A DNA stretch of 64,000 bases from contig MU858060.1 in assembly GCA_033297075.1 (NCBI GenBank), positions 248,001 through 312,000 on the forward strand, given 5' to 3'. Positions 56,617 to 64,000 of the stretch are shown one piece after another. A model generated the notes under the pieces. That model had not been told where the DNA came from. It searched no databases and saw only the letters and a list, made by a program, of their open reading frames with translations. The DNA comes from Rhypophila decipiens (Eukaryota; Ascomycota; Sordariomycetes; Sordariales; Naviculisporaceae). The position numbers were made by a program, and so were the translations under genes. Within the stretch, counting starts at the first letter, position 1. Every line of letters starts with the position of its first letter.

Positions 56617-59392
56617 GTTTCTAACTTTCTTGGTGAAAAGAATGCGTTTGCCGAGATGAAAGACGTCGTGCTAACAATATGTTGTTGGATTGGCGAATCT
56701 ATCCAGTTCTCCAGCTATTTGATATTCGTTCACCTCTATTTTGTTTTGGTACTTCCGCTGGCGTCATTGTCGTGGAGTCGTTTGGCGTGCACTTGATGTT
56801 GCGGGGCGACCTCTCAGCTAGTGCAAAGGTAGTAGATGGTTGTGAGGCGGAAGTTTACCAGCGAGCGCTGTTCCCTGATTGGCCAAAGCTTAGAACAGCC
56901 AGCCTTGCTTTTCAGCTCTCGCTGACAGAAGCACCACTGTACTCAAACTCAGCAGAGGGGGCGTTGGGGGTTAATTTTTGAAAAGCTCATAAGCTCCAGT
57001 TATATGAATCCTTAAAACAAAGCATGTTAAGACTACATAGGTCGAAACTCTGTGATGAATGTCTCGTACCCGGATCGCACCTCTACTCGGCATCCAGCGC
57101 AATTCATGCAGGCAAGGCACTTTACTTTCCTTCCAGAGTTTGGAGAGCCCAGCAGTAATGTATTCAGTGGCCTCATATGGCCCAGTGTTATTATCCAAGG
57201 CCGTCTACGATTTGCCGTCTGGTACGCTCCTTTGTGTAAGTTGGTCCGTTTCACTGTATACCATGGGGTGGTATACAGCTTCCTCCGAGTATCTACTCGT
57301 GACAATGGGTATGTACGCCGTTTTACAGACGGGAGTTCACTAATGGGATATTTTCGTTAGATGCAGTACAAACTCGGAATCCTCAGGAGCTCGTGGAGGC
57401 TCGCGGTTCTGCTCGGCCGCTTCCTGCGCTGACACTTCTATTGCCAAGGGTTAGGGTTACAGCGGGAACCGGCTGGTAAACAGGCGAAAAGGGGTTCAGG
57501 GGTCTGTTGTGGCTCTGATGATCTAAACGTCAATAATTAAAACACATTGACTGCATCACGCCTCTACCTTTTGGAGTATTGGGGCATAGAGGCCATACAG
57601 ATAACCAACTAGGCTATAACTTGAAGACCACAGAATATTAACCCTAGCAACAATCACAAAGTGCATTTTCGGTAAATGGTACTAACGGCAACTGCGGTGT
57701 CATCGCATTTCAAGGTTCAACAGGTTCCAGATGGCTTGTAGGACACACCTCAAGATCTCGTTTTTACTAGTCCACGTCAACGCCATTAATATACGGGTCA
57801 GTCACCTGGAGGCACATTGATTGCATATTGCGTGGTGGAATTTCCCGCCCTACCGAGCGTGGGCGCAAAGAATCCAATGGTGTCAAGGACGCCAGCGTGG
57901 AAATATTCCGCTGGCATCCGAGGGCTACCGTTATAGCGGGTGGCTTGTTTTGTGGTCATCTCGTAGGGTACTTCATCCGACTTCTGTAGGAGAGCGAAAT
58001 TCGATAGTTCGAGACCTGAAAGCTTTGCTCGTTAGGAAGGCATGCTACCACATCTCAGCGTTTCAGATGAAATAATGATGCGCTGGTGACCGGAGGGCTA
58101 GCTAATCACCTGGCATGTAATGGTAAACTTGTAAGTGCAACTGACGGATGTAATATTCACCAGAGTCTAAGGCTGTGTGTCTCTTGCTCATCCAAAGACT
58201 GGTGAGTTTGCAGTTTTCCTCCGAGCTCGAGAACATGCAGGTAGCTTCGGCACGAGTGTGAATTGCGCTTTCCATTTCCTTCTCTGAACGCTCACATGAC
58301 CTAACCCGTCATTTGCCCATTGTATGCCGTCCTATCCTCAGGGGAGGAAGGAACTAGAATGGAGGCGACCTCAGGTGCTTTGAAGCGTCTGCTTCTTGAA
58401 AACGTTTCATTACCAGTGGAAGGTTGTCTCCAAGCATATCCAGGACAGGGACCCTGTCTTGAAAGAGCGTTTAGTTTTCTGACATGAGACAAAATAGTTC
58501 GTCTGCCATTACCTGACAATTGGAAAATAATTTCCAGCTGCCAGCAAGCAAAGGGCCTTCTGGGAAATTTAGTGTGAGGCTGCTAGCGGAATGAGAAACG
58601 TATATACACGCATTTACATGGCATAATGGCGTGGAAACTGGCTGGCCTTTGCAACGTCGAATTCGAGGTCGGAGTCTTAGTTACAGCTTTGGATTACCAC
58701 TTACCAGCTTCCTTTTTTTCAGACTGTGACATTTGTCGAGCATCATTCGGCAATTGCAAGACCACATAAGACACGTCTTGAAGCCCATTAGAGGGGGCTT
58801 TATGTTTCCAGTCAGAGAAGAGAGAGAAGTAGGCGCTTGCTTGGGTACCTCACTTCCATCACGACGCAGTGTGCCGGCGAGGAGAGTTCCAAGCGAGTGC
58901 GAGAGCTCATCAAGCCCAGCAAGGATTCTTATACCTGCCTTGGAGAAGTATTCGCGACAGGATCAACTCGATGCTCCAGTGTCTTATCTTATCAGGAAAA
59001 GATTGTAAACCAAGAAGCAGCATGCCTTTCTCGTGGAGCTCGGACTCGACAACGCATAGCACCGACCGTGAGCTTTGCTGGCACCAGACCGGTAATTTAA
59101 CTTTAAATCCGGCACCGGGCCCCGTGTCCAGCTTACACCGGCCGGATCGAAGATGCAAGCAACCGTTCACCCGGTGTGAAAGGACCGCGGGGTCAAAACC
59201 AAGCAAAATCTGGACGTCATCCGCCAGAACCCACCAAAACTGAGGTGTTGAGGCGGGATAGAAAGAGCAGGAAGGAACCACCACCCGCAGTTGTACACCA
59301 GACGAAGGTCACACGGTGAACCATCCCACCTTCCACAGCCAAAATAAATACCCTATCCCCCTTCCTCCTTCCCACAACTCCGAGACAACTTC

Positions 59393-59461
59393 CCCCGCGG
59401 TCACCGTGCTTGTCGGTCAACCTCCAAACTGCCCCTCGCACACCGAAAGCGGCTACCCCAG
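59393..59461. promoter_or_regulatory. Pair of CreA-type (SYGGRG) sites
   Basis: CCCCGC (59393-59398) and CCCCAG (59456-59461) are reverse complements of the SYGGRG consensus, 63 bp apart and about 270-335 bp upstream of the sugar transporter. Paired CreA sites usually mark glucose repression in filamentous ascomycetes. The hexamer is short, so this is suggestive only. Confidence 0.35.
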
Positions 59462-59470
59462 GACATCTCC

Positions 59471-59478
59471 TATAAAGG
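59471..59478 (+). promoter_or_regulatory. TATA box of the sugar transporter gene
   Basis: TATAAAGG lies 257 bp before the ATG and is followed by a pyrimidine-rich, ATG-free stretch that would make a leader of about 220 nt. Confidence 0.5.
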
Positions 59479-59727
59479 TTCGCCCCTCCTCCTTTCTCTT
59501 TTCTTTTCCCAACTAAAAGATTCCCAGAAAAGCGAGCAAACTGGATCCCCAGCTAGGGACACCAGTTTTCCGACTTTTCTGATCGTCTACCATCCTTTCC
59601 GCACCTAATCTCTTTCCCTAACGAACCTCTTTCTCTTTCGTTCATCGCCGGTTCACCTGTTCACCAATTCTAACACTGTTCGTCGTCTTCAACAAGCCGC
59701 AGCTGTTCTTCAACGTCAATCAGCATC

Positions 59728-61456
59728 ATGGTTGCCCAAGTCCCCGCGAATTTCGAGTCCGACTCCGGTCCGGACTACGACGTGAGCCTCGCCGAACAAT
59801 GTGAGCAGCGTGAGCTCGAGATGTCCTTCAAGGAGGCCCTGAGCAACGATAAGCGCCTCATCTGGTCTTCGGTCGGCTTTTCCGGAACGATCATCATGGA
59901 AGGTTACGGCCTCGCAATGATCACATACCTCTTCGCTTCCACAGAGTTCCAGAAGAAGTTTGGTGAATCTTACATCAATGAAAAGGGAGAAACAGCTTAC
60001 CTCGTGCGTTCTTCAAACCCCTGTTCTCCCTCGTTCTTCTTCCCGTGCACTAACATGTGGCTTCATCCAGCTTCCATATGTCTGGCAAACTCTTTTCCCC
60101 ATTATGGCCCAGGTCGGTTCCATAGTCGGAATCCTCATCGCCTCTCCCATGCATCGGTTCCTTGGATACAAGAAAGCCGTTCTCCTCATGCTCGCCTGTC
60201 TTGCCGGCCTCACTGCTCTCCCTTTCGCGTCTACCAGTGGAGAGATCCTCATGGCGGGATTCTTTCTTGAGGGCATCCCCTGGGGCACCTTCCAAGTTCT
60301 CAGCCCAGGCTACTCATCCGAGGTCGCTTCCCTCCAGCTCCGTCCAATCCTCACCACCTGGAACAATCTTTGCTGGGTTATTGGCCAGCTTCTAGCAGCA
60401 GCCTTCATCAAGGGCTTCGACGAGATTTCCGGAGCATGGTCGTATCGACTCCCCTTCGCTTTACAGTGGGTGTTCATCATCATCCTCCTGATCGCCGTCA
60501 GTTTCGCGCCCGAATCACCTTACTGGCACCTGGAGAACGGCAGAGTCCCCGAGGCTCGCGCCGCAGCTAAGAAACTCGTTCGCAAGGGCTCGCCAGAGCG
60601 CACAGAGGAGAAGCTCGCTCTTATGCGTCACACAATTCACCAGGAAAGCAGAGCCGACCGTGAGAGCATCGAGGGTAGCGCATGGAAGAGATACACGGCA
60701 CTCCTCCAAGGGTCTGAGAGACGAAGAACTGAGATTGCCTGCGTTACATGGCTAATCCAAGCAATGTGTGGCTCGTGTCTCATCGGTTGGGCCCCCCAGT
60801 TTATGGAGCAAGCCGGTTTAACTTCGTCGGATGCATATTCGATCAATATTGCAATTCCTTTCGCTGGACTCCTCGGAACCATCGCATCCTGGTGGTTGAT
60901 GCTGAAATGGGGCCGCAGAAAGATCTACTTCTGGGGCTGCCTCTTCATGGGTATCGTCCTGGTTGCAGAGGGATTCTCGTCGTTCGTTCAACCCGACAAC
61001 ACCAGGGGCTTTGTAGCGGGAGGGATCCTGATCCTCTTCACAGCCATCTACGATCTCACTATTGGCCCTGTCTGTTACTGTATCGTTTCCGAGATCCCAT
61101 CCATTCGCTACCGCACTCCAACTCTCTCGGCTGCTCGTGGAACATACCTCTTGTTCAACTTGATCAACTACTTCATCAACCCTTTGATGTTCAGCAAAAC
61201 CCAGTGGAATTGGGGACCAAAATCCGGTTATCTCTATGCAGCAATCTGCCTTCTCGGTGCAGCATACACATGGCTGCGCATCCCAGAAACCGATGGCGTC
61301 TCGGCTCGTGAACTGGACATCCTCTTCCAGCACAAGATCAAAGCCAGAGACTTCAGCGCCCCATTGGCACTCCAGCTGGATGGTCAGGAACAGGGCAATA
61401 TCAGACAGGTTGGATCTCACTCGTCTATCGTCGTAGACGAGCCGAAGAAAGCCTAG
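59728..61456 (+). CDS. MFS sugar transporter, alpha-glucoside/maltose permease type
   Basis: A plasma-membrane proton symporter of the fungal sugar porter family, closest in pattern to maltose/alpha-glucoside permeases. Exons 59728-60003 and 60071-61456 give 553 residues. The acidic cytosolic N-terminus and EALSNDKRLIWSSVGFSGTIIMEGYGLAM (TM1) are typical of the Mal31/Agt1 group. Later landmarks are GYKKAVLLML, the GIPWGTFQVLSPGYSSEVASLQLRP loop, FAPESPYW at the end of TM6, KWGRRKIYFWG, GPVCYCIVSEIPSIRYR, and the late FFINP-like segment NLINYFINPL. Twelve hydrophobic segments can be counted. No sugar hydrolase or regulator lies next to it. Substrate assignment within the family is inference. 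Confidence 0.9.
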
Positions 61457-61873
61457 TAAGATGGATTCAAGATACTGAGACGCAGGGAAGGCGGCAAGCA
61501 AGCCATCGAACTCACAACATCGATGCATCTTTACCAACCGCCCTGGTTGTTTCGGTGCCGATTAGGTCGTTCTTATTATCTTTTTGGTGGTCTGGAGTTA
61601 TAATCAGGTGTTAGCACCAGACAATGAAGGAAGGAAGGGTACCGTTTCCCAGGTAAAAATAACAAGAACGAAGTAGCTAGATATATGCCTAGCCTTGATA
61701 AACTCACTTTGTTTGAGCACTGCAGTTACTGTGACATAGCAATTCGTGTGTTTTTACTTGATAACACTCGTGTGTAAGTTGGATTATTGTGCGAGGACCG
61801 CCGACAAACATGTCTTCGGATCCCGGTCAGACTGGCGTTCGTTGACGGCGTCACCGTAAATGCATCGCTATTT
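61457..61873. other. Convergent intergenic region, transporter / SPP2
   Basis: About 415 bp of 3' flanks, with nothing else recognised. Confidence 0.5.
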
Positions 61874-62824
61874 CTACCTGTGCCGTCCGCGTTCCCGCTC
61901 CCGTTCCCGCTCCCGCTCCCTCTCCCTCTTATAGCTATCACCATACTTATCCTCGATACGCTTTCGTTTATTTCGCTCCTCTTTAGCATGATCCTCCAGT
62001 CTCGCTGGCCGCGAGTCTCTCTTTCCTCCAGCTGCGACTTTCTGATTCCACGAGGTCAATTCCTCTGCTCCCTTGGCATCTTTCATACCCAAGCCCGCGA
62101 GATTAGCGTGCCGTGGTGTTGCTTCCTTGACCTTGCCGCGCAATGTGCCGTCCCAGCCGAGACTCTTGAGGAGAGTTGCGCCAAAGTCATCTATGGGGAC
62201 GGATCGATAATCCTCGGGTTCGGGAGACCTGTCGGGGTCATCGGAGGGAGCCTTGCGTTTGGACGGTCTCTCATTCCCGAGCAGGGCATCCATGGCTTCA
62301 TCGTCTAGCGACACAGGGGCCTTTTTGTCATTTCCGCCTTCTTTGGTTCTTGATCTTGAGTTGGATCTTGATCGTGAACGGGGTTTATCTCTAGAGCCCT
62401 TTGGTGCTGCATCTTTTCCTCCTTTCCTCATGTTGATGGTTAGGCCGAATTTGACGGGTTGCTTGGATTCTCCTCCTTCGTCGTCTTCCTTCTTGATCGA
62501 GGTATCATCGTCGCGCCGTCGTGAATCTCTGTCCTCTCGTCTGTCGTGCTTGTCTGAGCGACCGCTGTTGTGATGCCTCCTCTTGTTATTTGCCTCGTCC
62601 TTTTCGTTTGCAGTGCTCCAGTCCAGGTCGGTAATCACCTCGTGCCGGCCATGGTGTCTATCGTCTCCTTCGCTACCGCTTGACCCGGATTCCTCCCCAT
62701 CGTCCAAGGCATGCGCTCGGTGCCGCCGGATGTTGGAGGGCTTTGCGTGTTTCTTTGAGGAGGAAGAAGAGGTCTTGCCGAACTTGATCGCAACCCGGGG
62801 CGGGTTGGAATGGCTGTCGGACAT
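61874..62824 (-). CDS. SPP2: Pre-mRNA-splicing factor Spp2 (G-patch activator of Prp2)
   Basis: Spp2 is a nuclear G-patch-type cofactor that recruits and activates the DEAH helicase Prp2 before the first splicing step. It is a single exon of 316 residues. The N-terminus RVAIKFGKTS is the conserved GPKOW/Spp2 start, followed by a long Arg/Asp/Ser/His-rich disordered region. A second KFGLTINMRKG motif precedes an RS-like patch. The DExH-binding/G-patch core YRSVPIDDFGATLLKSLGWDG is near residues 216-236, and the homologous ATPRHANLAGLGMKD region follows. The protein ends in an Arg-Glu dipeptide run. Motif order fits fungal Spp2; the second half of the G-patch is shorter than in animal GPKOW. 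Confidence 0.9.
   Translation of the reverse strand: MSDSHSNPPRVAIKFGKTSSSSSKKHAKPSNIRRHRAHALDDGEESGSSGSEGDDRHHGRHEVITDLDWSTANEKDEANNKRRHHNSGRSDKHDRREDRDSRRRDDDTSIKKEDDEGGESKQPVKFGLTINMRKGGKDAAPKGSRDKPRSRSRSNSRSRTKEGGNDKKAPVSLDDEAMDALLGNERPSKRKAPSDDPDRSPEPEDYRSVPIDDFGATLLKSLGWDGTLRGKVKEATPRHANLAGLGMKDAKGAEELTSWNQKVAAGGKRDSRPARLEDHAKEERNKRKRIEDKYGDSYKRERERERERERERGRHR
61886..61931 (-). repeat. Repeat encoding an Arg-Glu run at the Spp2 C-terminus
   Basis: A CGGGAG-type hexamer array on the coding strand encodes alternating Arg-Glu just before the stop codon. It is a low-complexity, probably length-variable charged tail. Confidence 0.8.
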
Positions 62825-64000
62825 GGTCTACCGCGCCGGGATCGAGAGGCTGAGGAGAATCCAGTGGGTATTCGTAAACGAGGCAGCCTCAAATTGCGTG
62901 TTCGAGATCGTTCTTTCTCGAGAAATTTTCTTCTATTTCGGCAGTGTTAGTTGGCGAGAATTTGTTCGAAAGAAAAAATATAGGAAACATACAGGTGCGG
63001 TGCCGAATGGAGGAAGTCTTGTGGCGGTTTGTAGTCCTGATGATGTTCCAATTTACATGCGCCAAGAGTACTTTCCAGGTTGGGATTGCTTGTGAAAGTT
63101 ACGATGTATCCGTACTTTCGTATGTGTACTGGTACAGTATCCGTACTTTTGACGCATCCATCGCAGGCCAGAAGTCCCGTCCTGCTGGCAGCCTGGTAGC
63201 AGAACTGGGTTTCCTCATACCAACCATTCACTTGGAGAACAAACTGAGTTGTGAAGCTAAAAAGGTAATTGGCAAGACTGATATTCTTCTTTAAAATTCG
63301 AATAAAGCCTATACAGAACCTCGCCCTGTCTGGTATTGTACACTCACGATAGATGGATACGTAGTCAAGTCGATGTACCTATTCAAAGGGTACTGACCCA
63401 ATCAGTGACTTTAGCTAATGCCGTTTATTGTACAGAGAGTGCATATATTTTGGCAGGGTACCGTCTTCTTACACAGAATTGACTCCTTTAAAGTCACCAT
63501 CAAGGCCTTTATCACTCACTCACTTGTTACTTAGAGAATATATTTTCTGATCATCCATTTTCCAAACCTCGTTTCTTAACCCAGTTGAAGACATGAGGGC
63601 GGATTGGTATCACATTATCAAGGAGACAAAACCATACAAGATGAGGAAATCTTCATGGATAACGCCGCTCACCTTTTCAAGCAGCGCTCAGCAGATGCAA
63701 GCTGTGGACGCAGCTGCTGAAAGGGGCATGGTGAGGACTTGTTTATCCATATCCTCCAAACCTGGAACCTGGACCTTGAACTCCCCGCGCACTAACGACT
63801 TGAAGGTGAGATGATCGTCGATTGTTGCTGTGGACCGCAATGCTCCTCTTGCCAAGGCTCAATGATCGATAACAATGGAAACAAAAGCTTCATCAATAGG
63901 AGCGGGTTGCAGACCAGGCTGCTACCGACAGCCGTTCTCCAGAAGGGAGATGTGACTGAGGTTGCTGGATGAATGGCCAATTGTTGTTCTTGAATTTACA
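62825..64000. other. Right-edge intergenic region upstream of SPP2
   Basis: About 1.18 kb. Short ORFs at 63593-63814 (+) and 63792-63980 (-) show no recognised similarity and overlap each other. I see no supported gene, though an exon of a gene lying beyond the right edge cannot be excluded. Confidence 0.45.

Larger units (their letters stand above)
56617..59727. other. 3.1-kb divergent gene-poor interval, CDK11 / sugar transporter
   Basis: No coding region is supported. A short telomere-like GGGTTAGGGTTA lies near 57448-57459. The last 350 bp contain CreA-type sites, a TATA box and a C/T-rich, ATG-free leader of the transporter gene. Confidence 0.5.

Noticed and set aside
57448..57459. GGGTTAGGGTTA telomere-like repeat
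   Set aside because: Fewer than two units and no neighbouring array, so not evidence of a telomere or fusion site.
1..64000. CRISPR arrays, prokaryotic operons, viral or large transposon genes
   Set aside because: None seen. Introns, gene families and spacing are those of a fungal nuclear chromosome.

Overview
The window comes from the nuclear genome of a filamentous ascomycete (Pezizomycotina; most like Sordariomycetes from the protein sequences, though I could not test this). Genes are sparse and lie on both strands. They carry short introns of about 50-120 bp with GTRNGT donors, CTRAC-like branch points and YAG acceptors. The products are fungal orthologues with fungus-specific features, such as a DUF7137 wall/membrane protein, an OAC1 carrier and an Srp9-21-type SRP9. 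There is no prokaryotic operon structure, CRISPR array or virus. Twenty protein-coding genes could be assigned, most with a complete exon model whose phases close exactly, plus one intron-containing tRNA-Phe.

Layout: ornithine aminotransferase (5' part only, minus, left edge); GPI10 mannosyltransferase (+); THO subunit HPR1/THOC1 (-) divergent from the spliceosomal helicase Aquarius (+); a ~5 kb gene-poor stretch with a 249-bp MITE-like inverted repeat; eIF4G (+) with an ATG-free leader of about 720 nt; a zeta-toxin-fold kinase (-); tRNA-Phe(GAA) (-); coronin (-) divergent from NCS2 tRNA thiolation (+); oxaloacetate carrier OAC1 (-); SWD2/WDR82 (+); SRP9 (+); ribonucleotide reductase small subunit (-) with MluI-box sites upstream; a DUF4112 protein (-) divergent from decapping enzyme DCP2 (+); a short-chain dehydrogenase (+); an Nrd1-like RRM protein (-); a DUF7137 protein (+); a CDK11-type kinase (-); an alpha-glucoside/maltose-type sugar transporter (+); and splicing factor SPP2 (-).

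The gene content is unusually rich in RNA metabolism: THO (mRNP packaging and export), AQR and SPP2 (splicing), SWD2 (H3K4 methylation and 3'-end processing), CDK11, eIF4G (translation), NCS2 plus a tRNA gene, SRP9, DCP2 (decay) and an RRM protein. In eukaryotes this does not imply an operon, and chance clustering of housekeeping genes is the default explanation.

The observations most worth following up are the eukaryotic zeta-toxin-like kinase, the array of short leucine-rich motifs in the DCP2 tail, the ATG-free eIF4G leader, the dispersed AGTGGGTGACAAAAA inverted-repeat family, and several in-frame, stop-free introns.
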